Assembly: GCF_014196915.1 (NCBI RefSeq)
Contig: NZ_JACIEP010000003.1
Span: 372,001 to 436,000 of the forward strand
Length of the DNA: 64,000 bases
Direction of reading: 5' to 3'
DNA from: Dysgonomonas hofstadii
GTDB taxonomy: Bacteria > Bacteroidota > Bacteroidia > Bacteroidales > Dysgonomonadaceae
In this document: positions 35,222 through 42,999 of the stretch, piece by piece
How the letters are laid out: each line of letters opens with the position of its first letter
Numbering within the stretch: the stretch's first letter is position 1
Notes under the pieces: model-generated
Seen by the model: only the letters and a program-made list of their open reading frames with translations
Database searches by the model: none
What the model was told of the DNA's origin: nothing
Program-made: the position numbers and the translations under genes

Positions 35222-35770
35222 ATGAAAAAGTTAATTTTATTTGTGTCCATACTTGGCTTATTGGTATCGTGTGGAAACAAAAAAGAGAATCAGGCAAGCG
35301 ATAATGACAGTCGTAACGATACAGTTATGGCAAATAACATTCCAACCTATGGTTTAGATAGCTTGTTGGCTGTGGCAGATCAATTAATAGACAAAACAGT
35401 AATAGTGAAAGGTAGTGTCACGCATACCTGTAAACATTCGGGTAAAAGATGTTTCATTGTAGGTGACAATGAGAACGTTACCATGAGAGTGGAGGCTAAA
35501 GGCGATATCGGAGGATTCAACCGTGAACTTGTCGGTTCGGAACTGGCTATAAAAGGCGTTGTAAAAGAGCGTCGCCTGACAAAGGAATATATAGACCAAA
35601 TGGAAAAAGAAACTAACGAGAAAAAAGCTAAAGAAGACGGATCTGCTGAAACATGCCAGGCCGAATTGAATAATATAAAAGAAATGCGCGACTGGATGAA
35701 AGCGAATGACAAAGAATATTATTCAATCTATTTTATGGACGGAGAGCAATATGACATCGTCAGCAAATAA
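35222..35770 (+). CDS. OB-fold-like lipoprotein with Cys/His motif
   Basis: 182 residues. The signal peptide ends in a lipobox (ILGLLVSCGNKKE). A linker rich in Asn and Asp is followed by an OB-fold-like domain (about 40-120): DKTVIVKGSVTHTCKHSGKR, then CFIVGDNENVTMRVEAKGDI and ELAIKGVVKERRLTKEYID. The HTCKHSGKRC stretch has two Cys and two His, which could bind a metal or form a disulfide. A charged helix with a third Cys follows (SAETCQAELNNIKEMRDWMK). Its last bases overlap the start of the PepSY-type gene. A role in metal or redox handling is inferred. Confidence 0.65.
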   Translation: MKKLILFVSILGLLVSCGNKKENQASDNDSRNDTVMANNIPTYGLDSLLAVADQLIDKTVIVKGSVTHTCKHSGKRCFIVGDNENVTMRVEAKGDIGGFNRELVGSELAIKGVVKERRLTKEYIDQMEKETNEKKAKEDGSAETCQAELNNIKEMRDWMKANDKEYYSIYFMDGEQYDIVSK

Positions 35771-36320
35771 CGATAAAAGCAATAAGAAAGTCATATCTAA
35801 ATGGGCTCGCATAATTCATCGCGATCTGGGATTCTTAATGGTCGGAGTCTGTTTAGTATACGCAATATCGGGCATTCTGCTTAATCATATGGACGGAAAA
35901 GATCCGGCTTACAAAACTGAGGAAATCAGCCTTCGGTTTGATCCGGATCTGAGTAAAGAAGAGCTTATGGTAAGCTGGAACGATAAAAAAGATCTGCCCG
36001 AACTACGTAAAGTGATGACGATCGATGACGATCATTTACGGTTGATGCTGGACGGTGGAGTTGGTGTTTACAATAAGTCAGACGGCAAACTCGATTACGA
36101 AAAGTATACAAAAAGAGAATTTATATACTGGATCAACAAACTCCATTACAACAAAGTGAAAGGATGGAGTATTATGGCCGATTTTTTTGCCGCTTCGCTT
36201 ATTTTCTTCGCCATTTCAGGATTGGTAATAGTAAAAGGGAAAAAGGGTATTTCGGGCCGTGGAAAGTGGTATCTGATACTCGGATTACTTATCCCGGTTG
36301 TATATGTGATATTTAGCTGA
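35751..36320 (+). CDS. PepSY-associated transmembrane protein
   Basis: About 189 residues. The start at 35751 (MTSSANNDK) is chosen because a clear ribosome binding site, GGAGAG, lies 4 nt upstream; the frame opens earlier, inside the preceding gene. The gene overlaps the lipoprotein gene by 20 nt, so translation is coupled. WARIIHRDLGFLMVGVCLVY is the first PepSY_TM-type helix with its conserved His, followed by AISGILLNHM. Then come a periplasmic segment of about 95 residues, a second helix (FFAASLIFFAISGLVIVKGK) and a third at the end (LILGLLIPVVYVIFS). PepSY membrane proteins in Bacteroidota often accompany TonB receptors in iron or siderophore reduction and uptake. Confidence 0.8.
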   Translation: MTSSANNDKSNKKVISKWARIIHRDLGFLMVGVCLVYAISGILLNHMDGKDPAYKTEEISLRFDPDLSKEELMVSWNDKKDLPELRKVMTIDDDHLRLMLDGGVGVYNKSDGKLDYEKYTKREFIYWINKLHYNKVKGWSIMADFFAASLIFFAISGLVIVKGKKGISGRGKWYLILGLLIPVVYVIFS

Positions 36321-36345
36321 CCTGAGAAAAATAACAAATAAAAAC

Positions 36346-36372
36346 AGGTTGTTCTTCTAAAAAGAGCAACCT
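36346..36372. terminator. Bidirectional terminator between convergent operons
   Basis: AGGTTGTTCTT (36346-36356) pairs with AAGAGCAACCT (36362-36372), with one G-T pair and a 5-nt loop. A T-run follows on the + strand and an A/T tract on the other side. It separates the PepSY-type gene from the convergent DUF6850 gene. Confidence 0.75.
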
Positions 36373-37973
36373 ATTTTTATTGTAGCGGATGTATAAGAAC
36401 TTCCCTGCAGGTATTTTATATCCATTGCTTTAGTAAAACTACAATCTAAACCGACATAGCCATTCACGCTTTGCGATACTGGTGTATCGAATTTAAATCC
36501 GGCATTGATACCAAAGCGCGATGCGGTCAGGTATTCATATTCACGGTTTAGGTGCATATCAGAACTTTCCGGCTCTTTCTGGCTAGACGATGGGGTGGCA
36601 TACAGTCCGTCATTGTTTGGTGTACCACTGCCCGAACCATAACCGGCACCCAGAGATATACTGTAAATATTATTTCCCGAGAATATGCTTCTACGGGCAG
36701 ATACATTGCCCACGAAAGAGCGTATCGTTTGTTTACGGTAATAAGGATATACCGATACGGTTTGTTCCCTGCTTGAGAAATTCCCTCCGGCTTTCAACAC
36801 CCATGTCGGATGATTGTCTTTTAGCCCGATATTTCCGGTGTATTCAATTCCGGCATTGATATCTTTTCTTTCCAGCATCTGGGTTTCCCCATAATATTCT
36901 ATTATAGTATTTCCCGCGGAAGTAGTTATCCTTTTATATATTTTCTCGTAATTATCCAGTTTTTCCAGACCAGCTACCAAACGGACAGAGTGAAGGTCTG
37001 ATTTCGTTTTCAGCGAAAACATCCCATTGTATTCGAGTAAATTGCCTTCATGCCTTGTATATTGAATTGTGGTACTTGACTTTATACCATAATACCCATC
37101 CCGGGATTTATATGTGAATTCGTTAAACAGATTCACTTTAGGCGACAGATTCAGGTTCAATTGGACAGCCCCCCCGTTAAACTGATTAAAGACCGGTGTA
37201 GTTCCACTGGTCTTGCTGGTATAACCTGAGTCTCCAAACAATTCGGATCTGCCATAGAATGACCCAAAACTGATCAATGAGTAATATTGCCGGTCAGTAT
37301 TTCCGTACGTTTTGAAGTTCATCCCTTCGGTATTGCGCCTGTAGAAATAATTGGCTCCAATCTCTATTAACGGATTAATCTGATAGCTGGCACCTAAAGT
37401 CAGGTACATGTCCATCAGTGTATTTTGATGTCTCAAGTCCTTTATTTTAGCATAATTGCCTGTCAGATAATCTATTTTTCCTCCCAACCGTAACCCCTTG
37501 TAAACCTCAGCGCTGATAGCACCTGCAAGATGATATCTCTCCAGTTCTTTTTTGCCGGAATTTTCATCACTCATCTCCACTATATCAAATGGCATATAAT
37601 AGGGGTCTATAAATGCAGACCCACTCATTTCCTTGCCTACAAACCTGCTGTATTCCACATATCCGTATAATACAACTTTAGGATTCATGCGGAAATACGA
37701 TTCGGCTTTTCCTCCATACTGGTAACTATCCCCGGATTCAAAATAGTTGATGAACTTACCGTTACTTTTATTCAGATAGACTTCAGCTATAGAAACATCC
37801 TTGACCGGCAGGGTATGCAATCCTGCAGCATTATCGCTAGTAAACCACGCCTCCTGATTTTTTATATATTCAAAATCGGAGAGGCTTCTTATGCTGTCCT
37901 GCGCTGCTATCCCGGCGGAGCCGAAAACTCCGCCAAGCAGCATTAATAATGTTAATATCCTAAGTCTAAACAT
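36357..37973 (-). CDS. DUF6850 outer-membrane barrel protein (module 2)
   Basis: 538 residues with a signal peptide (LTLLMLLGGVFGSAGIAAQ). The mature protein begins SIRSLSDFEYIKNQEAWFTS and continues as amphipathic strands (VVLYGYVEYSRFVGKEMSGS, YHLAGAISAEVYKGLRLGG, GASYQINPLIEIGANYFYRR), ending SATIKIGCSF. Length and layout match the module 1 protein at 25825-27417; the sequences are diverged. It is the last gene of the minus-strand operon receptor-DUF4876-DUF6850. Its function is unknown. Confidence 0.75.
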   Translation of the reverse strand: MFRLRILTLLMLLGGVFGSAGIAAQDSIRSLSDFEYIKNQEAWFTSDNAAGLHTLPVKDVSIAEVYLNKSNGKFINYFESGDSYQYGGKAESYFRMNPKVVLYGYVEYSRFVGKEMSGSAFIDPYYMPFDIVEMSDENSGKKELERYHLAGAISAEVYKGLRLGGKIDYLTGNYAKIKDLRHQNTLMDMYLTLGASYQINPLIEIGANYFYRRNTEGMNFKTYGNTDRQYYSLISFGSFYGRSELFGDSGYTSKTSGTTPVFNQFNGGAVQLNLNLSPKVNLFNEFTYKSRDGYYGIKSSTTIQYTRHEGNLLEYNGMFSLKTKSDLHSVRLVAGLEKLDNYEKIYKRITTSAGNTIIEYYGETQMLERKDINAGIEYTGNIGLKDNHPTWVLKAGGNFSSREQTVSVYPYYRKQTIRSFVGNVSARRSIFSGNNIYSISLGAGYGSGSGTPNNDGLYATPSSSQKEPESSDMHLNREYEYLTASRFGINAGFKFDTPVSQSVNGYVGLDCSFTKAMDIKYLQGSSYTSATIKIGCSF

Positions 37974-37992
37974 TATTTCTTGTCAGTGTATA

Positions 37993-39324
37993 TCAATCGC
38001 GCAAAGAAGCTCTGCTACGTTGATGGAAATCATTCGTTGAGTTGTTTGTATCTTTATAAATGATACGTGCACCATTTTTAATTGAAGCTTCAGCATCGAT
38101 ACCGCTCGGATCTGTAGAGTCTGTTGTACCAAAACCATAATTGTATACAAGTTTATCAGCATTATCAGCTCTGGCTTCGGTTGCCTCTTTATCTACATTA
38201 CGATATAATGTATAACCCTGCTTAGAAGTAAAGTTCACGAATCCGGCATCTACCCCTCCGGTCAGTCGTTTACTATTGCTCGTAGCAGCACTGGTAAATA
38301 CTTCCATTCCGTCAACGATCCATTCTACCGGTACTTTCTTGCGGGCTTGTGATGCACTTCCCCCATAGTTATCCGTCAGGCTTGCGTCATCATTAAATGC
38401 TTGTAAGGTTGTCTCTTCATCGGGGATAAAGATAAAAAATGCAGGACTTGTCTGGCTTCCTACCCATGCACTTCCCTGAGAAACCCTCAAGGCTTTCAAG
38501 TAATGGCTGGAACTGATCTCCGCCGATGGTGCAGAATAGTATGATGTATGATTAAATCCGGATTCGGGATCATAAGTGCAATAATATTTTGAATTAGCAA
38601 AGTTGATAGAGTTACTAAAAGTGATTGTATTATCGATAGCATTATTAAGGGCAATAACTATATCTTCGCCTGGAGCCAGTTCTTTTGAGCTCGAGAAATA
38701 CCATATAGCCATACCTGCCGGTATCCAGTTTTCCGCCTCATAAAACAGAACTCCATCTACGTAATCTTTATTCGCAGCATTAGAATTCCACGGATTAACA
38801 CAAGCCAATGCTAATCTGCTGATATCTATAGGTATGTCCGAGTTGTTGGTAAGTACTACGTACTGGTCAAAGGCATATGCCCCACTGCCATCATCTTTCT
38901 GGCATCCTCCGGGATAAACTTCTTTAAAGACAACACCTCCCACTTTAGAAAGAGTGAGATTAAGCTCTACAATAGTTTCAGAGTTCCAATCCGCACCTAT
39001 CGAATAACTGTTTTTAGAGCCGGTGAGACTATAACCAACACCACTGCTGGAGCGTACATCTGTAGCAGAAATAGTATATACACCGGCCACAACTGTAAAG
39101 GTTGCTTTTCCTTCTTCATCTGTCTTAGCCTCAAAAACAGTGCCGGTACTGCCTGTTAATGTAACCAATATATCTTTTTGAGAAGAGAATTCACTCTCGC
39201 TGGGGTAATTTAGCTTTACATTTACATTATAAGTTTTGTAATCATCGCCTCCGTTGTCATCATCGCTACAAGAGTAACAAAACAGTAGCGAACCAAGTAG
39301 TAAAAAGAATAAGTATTTTTTCAT
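37993..39324 (-). CDS. DUF4876 lipoprotein (module 2)
   Basis: 443 residues with a lipobox (LLFCYSCSDDDN). Residues about 30-135 are a carboxypeptidase-regulatory-like sandwich (AKTDEEGKATFTVVAGVYTI). Residues about 140-440 match DUF4876: VVFKEVYPGGCQKDD, YAFDQYVVLTNNSDIPIDI, SRLALACVNPWN, LAPGEDIVIALNNAIDN and the shared ending IIYKDTNNSTNDFH, nearly the same as in module 1 (IIFQDTNNSSEDF). It lies 26 nt after the TonB receptor gene in the minus-strand operon. It is probably the surface lipoprotein partner of that receptor. Confidence 0.85.
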   Translation of the reverse strand: MKKYLFFLLLGSLLFCYSCSDDDNGGDDYKTYNVNVKLNYPSESEFSSQKDILVTLTGSTGTVFEAKTDEEGKATFTVVAGVYTISATDVRSSSGVGYSLTGSKNSYSIGADWNSETIVELNLTLSKVGGVVFKEVYPGGCQKDDGSGAYAFDQYVVLTNNSDIPIDISRLALACVNPWNSNAANKDYVDGVLFYEAENWIPAGMAIWYFSSSKELAPGEDIVIALNNAIDNTITFSNSINFANSKYYCTYDPESGFNHTSYYSAPSAEISSSHYLKALRVSQGSAWVGSQTSPAFFIFIPDEETTLQAFNDDASLTDNYGGSASQARKKVPVEWIVDGMEVFTSAATSNSKRLTGGVDAGFVNFTSKQGYTLYRNVDKEATEARADNADKLVYNYGFGTTDSTDPSGIDAEASIKNGARIIYKDTNNSTNDFHQRSRASLRD

Positions 39325-39350
39325 TTTTTTATTGTTTTAATTCAACATTT

Positions 39351-42326
39351 TCAGATTTTTATTCGTAATGATAAGCCATAATAAAAGCTGGGAATATAGC
39401 TTGTATTTTCATACAGGCTCACGTCATTGTCAGTCTGGCTCGATTTCACAGTCCCCAGACTGTTGAAAAAGTTCCTTGCATTGAAAGTTATCGATGCGTA
39501 TTTTCCTATTTCCTTCGTTACAGAGATATTTGCATTGTAATAAGCCGATATCTTATTCGAATTGAATGTATAATTGCTAGAAGTCTTATTTACCATTTTT
39601 ACCAGATCGTTATATAAAGCAGTATTATTCTCCTTTGCATCACGTAAGAGTTCGGCTGTGAATGGTATCTTGGTGTTCATATCATCATGACTTACATAGT
39701 ATAGAGGATATGTGGCAATATACTGATCTCCTGCATATATATCCTTTTTCGTTTCGGAAGGAAGAAAGTCATCTTTAGAATCGAGAACAAAAGAGTAAGC
39801 CTTCCCTTCATATTCACTTATATATCGTGAGTAGTTGTAAAGGCAGGCTTCGATGCGAAGAGAAACAATAAGCTTTACTTCGGGAATATGGGTTGTAATA
39901 GTTAAATTTGTATTCAGTTGCTTACTTATTTTTCCATTAGATGTAGAACCGGTAGATCCTACATAATATGCTATATATTTGTATGAGTCGTTTTCTTCTA
40001 TATTTACAGGCCGGGTAGCGTATAATGATTCGTCGGCACCTTTATAATAATAGTAGTTACCATCCAGACGGAACGAAGTTTTCAGGACTGGTATCTTAAC
40101 AAAATCTATAATCCATTCCAGACCGCGACGTGTAATGGGAGAACCGTTAGACCGCATCAAATTACTGATAAAAGTATTCCTTACATTATATGCTAATTGC
40201 TGGTCGGGGTTTGCTCCTGTTTTATCCGATACAGTTACAATGCCGGTCGGATCTATCGAGTAAATCCTGTTTCCATCAGCAATAGGAAATGTTTCATTCT
40301 CAGGATTTGGAGTATATTTATATGAAAATGGTGTGTAGACAGATCGTGATGTATATGGATTTATCGTTTTATTGCTGTAGAATGACAAACTGACATTTGC
40401 CCATTTTGTTTTCAGGTCAACGCCCACCTCACGTAAACGATTCTTTTGCCATTTCAGATCCGGATTGTATAAAGCTTTGGTGGATGTAGAATAATATCCA
40501 TAATAGGATGTTCCGTCGCTTAACGATCCGGGAGCAAAGACCGGAATATCTTTGTATGACGGTTGCGGGTAAAGAACCTCAAAAGAAGGAAGTTTTACCG
40601 CTTCACCCCATCCGGCACGAATGTCAATATTTCTGAGGAAAGCATCTTTGTTGAAAGGGATATTGTACTTCAGATTGAAACGCGGGGAGAAGCTACTTAC
40701 TGTCCCATACTCCGACCTACTTATCGATGTTATATCGGAGCGAATCCCTGCGGTTAATTGCAGACTGGTTCTATTAATCGGTAAAGTCACCTGATCTTCA
40801 GCATATAGTGCCATATTGTTGAGTGCAGGTAAATCGCTGTAAGGATAATCGCGCCATGTGGGTGCAGTAGCTATATCTCCATAATACACGCCACGCCCAT
40901 TATTGCTTGTACGGCTAAACTCCGAGCCTATTACCAGACGGTTGGTCATCCGGTTTATTTTCTTATTCCACGAAGCTTTAAGCTTTCCGTTCAGTGTTAA
41001 TTCTTTGCTCTCATCATTTTTTATCTCGTACCAGTTTCCGGCAGGTATCAGATACACACCACTATAGGGATCACCGAGCTGCCCTACATAATAGCCATCT
41101 TCTGTGGCTCGGAGGACAGGAGTAGACGAAGCGCTTGAATTATATTTATTCTTTTTCCAATGCTTATAGTTATAGTTTGCCGAAACAGAAGCTTCCAGTT
41201 TAGTTATCCAGGGTTTGTTCAATAACCAGTTAATCTCCACATTACCTCTTATCAGGTTATCGCTTTGTTTCACATACGTATCGGCATAATAGTCGGGGTC
41301 AGTTTGTGCATCGTATCCTCCGAGATTACCAGTGAGGCCTGCTTTCAATATTATAGGTGCTCCTCCCCTGTTTAATACATTATTATATGCCAGTGATGCT
41401 ATATTTCGCTTGTAGGAAGTATGTGGAGATGCGATATCCGATACCGACTTGGTATGTTCCAGATGTAAATTCAGCGTTCCTGATTTTTCACCTAGCAGGA
41501 ATCCTTTGCCCAGTGTATATTGTTTAGCATTCGATTTTGTTACAAATTCAGCCGTAAGAGGAGATTTGCCTTTTATTGTGTTTACCTTGATAACTCCACT
41601 GGTTAAATCACCATATTCAACAGATGGTATACCTGTAATGATTTCGACAGACTCAATATTGCTCGAACTTATATTACGGGTATCAATTCCTTTGGGAGAA
41701 AACAATGAGCTATTTGAAATAAAATTAGTAGGATTGGTCATATTCCCATTATTCGACAATCTTACACCATCCACCTCAACTACGGTACCCATAGTGGCAT
41801 TGCCAAGCTCACCTGATCCGCTGCGCAACGAAAACTGGTCTCCCGATTCGGATGCCAATGTATTTTTCCGGCTTGTTTGTCCTCCGGGTAACAGGCTGGT
41901 AAGGTCTGCTACATCCAATACCTGCATATGATCTATCGTGGTACGGTCAAGTATATAGGTCGTCGTAGCATCACTTTCTTTACGTTGGGCTGTAACAGTC
42001 ACTTCGCTCAACGCCAGATTATCTTCGGAAAGAGTTAAAGTCAGATTTCCTATATCTTTTCTTACATCGATGTCTAATTTATATTTGGCATATCCGATAT
42101 ATGATGCTATTATTGTTGTTTTTCCAACAGGAACTTGCCTGATAACGAACGATCCGTCTTTCCCACTTACCGCCCATAAATCATAAAAGGGCAATGTTAC
42201 AGTTGCGAATTCTACAGGTTCTTTAGTGACATTATCCAAGACCTTTCCAATGATGGTATAATTCTGGCTAAATACAGAAAATACAGGATAAAATATAAAG
42301 AATATAACTGTTATATATCTTCTCAT
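39351..42326 (-). CDS. TonB-dependent outer-membrane receptor with CarboxypepD_reg-like domain (module 2)
   Basis: About 991 residues from MRRYITVIFF. The frame opens five codons earlier, but a consensus promoter box at 42350-42357 would leave almost no leader for that start. A signal peptide (IFFIFYPVFSVFSQ) is followed by a carboxypeptidase-regulatory-like domain (YTIIGKVLDNVTKEPVEFAT), the plug (ILDRTTIDHMQVLDVADLTS, ESVEIITGIPSVEYGDLTSG) and a large barrel ending YIPSFYYGLSLRIKI. The layout matches the module 1 receptor at 21730, and both contain the NIES[VD] IxGIxSVxYGD plug signature. It heads a three-gene operon with DUF4876 and DUF6850. Ligand unknown. Confidence 0.9.
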   Translation of the reverse strand: MRRYITVIFFIFYPVFSVFSQNYTIIGKVLDNVTKEPVEFATVTLPFYDLWAVSGKDGSFVIRQVPVGKTTIIASYIGYAKYKLDIDVRKDIGNLTLTLSEDNLALSEVTVTAQRKESDATTTYILDRTTIDHMQVLDVADLTSLLPGGQTSRKNTLASESGDQFSLRSGSGELGNATMGTVVEVDGVRLSNNGNMTNPTNFISNSSLFSPKGIDTRNISSSNIESVEIITGIPSVEYGDLTSGVIKVNTIKGKSPLTAEFVTKSNAKQYTLGKGFLLGEKSGTLNLHLEHTKSVSDIASPHTSYKRNIASLAYNNVLNRGGAPIILKAGLTGNLGGYDAQTDPDYYADTYVKQSDNLIRGNVEINWLLNKPWITKLEASVSANYNYKHWKKNKYNSSASSTPVLRATEDGYYVGQLGDPYSGVYLIPAGNWYEIKNDESKELTLNGKLKASWNKKINRMTNRLVIGSEFSRTSNNGRGVYYGDIATAPTWRDYPYSDLPALNNMALYAEDQVTLPINRTSLQLTAGIRSDITSISRSEYGTVSSFSPRFNLKYNIPFNKDAFLRNIDIRAGWGEAVKLPSFEVLYPQPSYKDIPVFAPGSLSDGTSYYGYYSTSTKALYNPDLKWQKNRLREVGVDLKTKWANVSLSFYSNKTINPYTSRSVYTPFSYKYTPNPENETFPIADGNRIYSIDPTGIVTVSDKTGANPDQQLAYNVRNTFISNLMRSNGSPITRRGLEWIIDFVKIPVLKTSFRLDGNYYYYKGADESLYATRPVNIEENDSYKYIAYYVGSTGSTSNGKISKQLNTNLTITTHIPEVKLIVSLRIEACLYNYSRYISEYEGKAYSFVLDSKDDFLPSETKKDIYAGDQYIATYPLYYVSHDDMNTKIPFTAELLRDAKENNTALYNDLVKMVNKTSSNYTFNSNKISAYYNANISVTKEIGKYASITFNARNFFNSLGTVKSSQTDNDVSLYENTSYIPSFYYGLSLRIKI

Positions 42327-42349
42327 CAGATGGTTAATCATTTAAGATG

Positions 42350-42379
42350 CAAAGATATTAATACCAGAAAATTATGCAA
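42350..42379 (-). promoter_or_regulatory. Promoter of the module 2 TonB operon
   Basis: Read on the minus strand: TTG (42379-42377), 19 nt, then TATCTTTG (42357-42350), a full match to the Bacteroidota TTG/TAnnTTTG consensus. It supports the receptor start at 42326. Confidence 0.65.
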
Positions 42380-42387
42380 TCGCCAAA

Positions 42388-42429
42388 GATAGGTATCATC
42401 GATATTGTTTATACCTATTTATAGGTATA
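42388..42429. promoter_or_regulatory. Shared palindromic operator plus half-site at the module 2 TonB operon
   Basis: TATACCTAT-TT-ATAGGTATA (42410-42429) is a palindrome with 9-bp arms and the same centre as the copy at 21654. A further half-site GATAGGTATC (42388-42397) lies between it and the promoter. Here the full site is upstream of the -33 element, unlike at the other two operons. Confidence 0.7.
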
Positions 42430-42537
42430 CATGAAGATTTTACAGCAGTATATCAAAGGAAATAATTCATTAAGAAGTTTTAACTCCATTGAAAATGGGC
42501 TTTTTATTATTGGGTATATCTAGCATCACCTGTTCTG

Positions 42538-42834
42538 CACTTTCCCCTGAACTATAGGCAGACGATTATCTCGGATTACCAGTCCAAAGTAGAATGGTCA
42601 CATGGAGTCTTTGATGGAAAAGTAAATATTGAATTAAATGTACTTGCTACATCACACAATAGCTCATTAGAGGTGGAAGCTACTATCAAGTCATAGCCAT
42701 CCTGGGAGAACGAGGGTTCCAAGTGGTCTAATGGAAACAAGGTTCCCGATGGAAATATCCCTGCAGCAAGAGACGAAGTGAAATACATTCAGCGAATCGA
42801 TAAAAATCTAATTACTCATTGTCTACACAAATAA
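42538..42834 (+). pseudogene. Decayed coding remnant of unknown family
   Basis: A single + strand frame shows protein-like sequence without a start and with one internal TAG (42694-42696): DYQSKVEWSHGVFDGKVNIE and VLATSHNSSLEVEATIKS, stop, then PSWENEGSKWSNGNKVPDGN and ARDEVKYIQRI, ending at TAA 42832. The strand-like alternation and Trp-rich spacing look like a real domain. Just upstream, an ATG in another frame gives a lipobox-like start (MGFLLLGISSITCSA), so a frameshifted lipoprotein gene is likely. It lies between the module 2 promoter and the giant protein gene. I cannot name the family. Confidence 0.4.
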
Positions 42835-42836
42835 AT

Positions 42837-42870
42837 CAAAGCCGCCTAGTCACATGACCCGACGGCTTTG
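42837..42870. terminator. Terminator-like hairpin
   Basis: CAAAGCCG (42837-42844) pairs with CGGCTTTG (42863-42870) over an 18-nt loop, right after the remnant's stop codon. It could end transcription of the decayed gene or of the giant gene arriving from the other side. Confidence 0.55.
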
Positions 42871-42999
42871 TCTATTTATTGGGAAGAAATACTGGACGGC
42901 CTTGTCTGCCGGCGGCATAACCTACTTCCCCGAAGTATTACAGTAACACCCTGTACTATTTGTTTTTTGTTTTCATAAAATATCTTCACCATTATTTAT

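Noticed and set aside
41449-41931. + strand frame of 160 codons opposite the module 2 receptor
   Set aside because: Antisense to the plug domain region of a clear TonB receptor.
42576-42788. Minus-strand 70-codon frame in the 42.5-kb gap
   Set aside because: The + strand in the same place has longer and more protein-like sequence, read as a decayed gene. The minus frame looks like its shadow.
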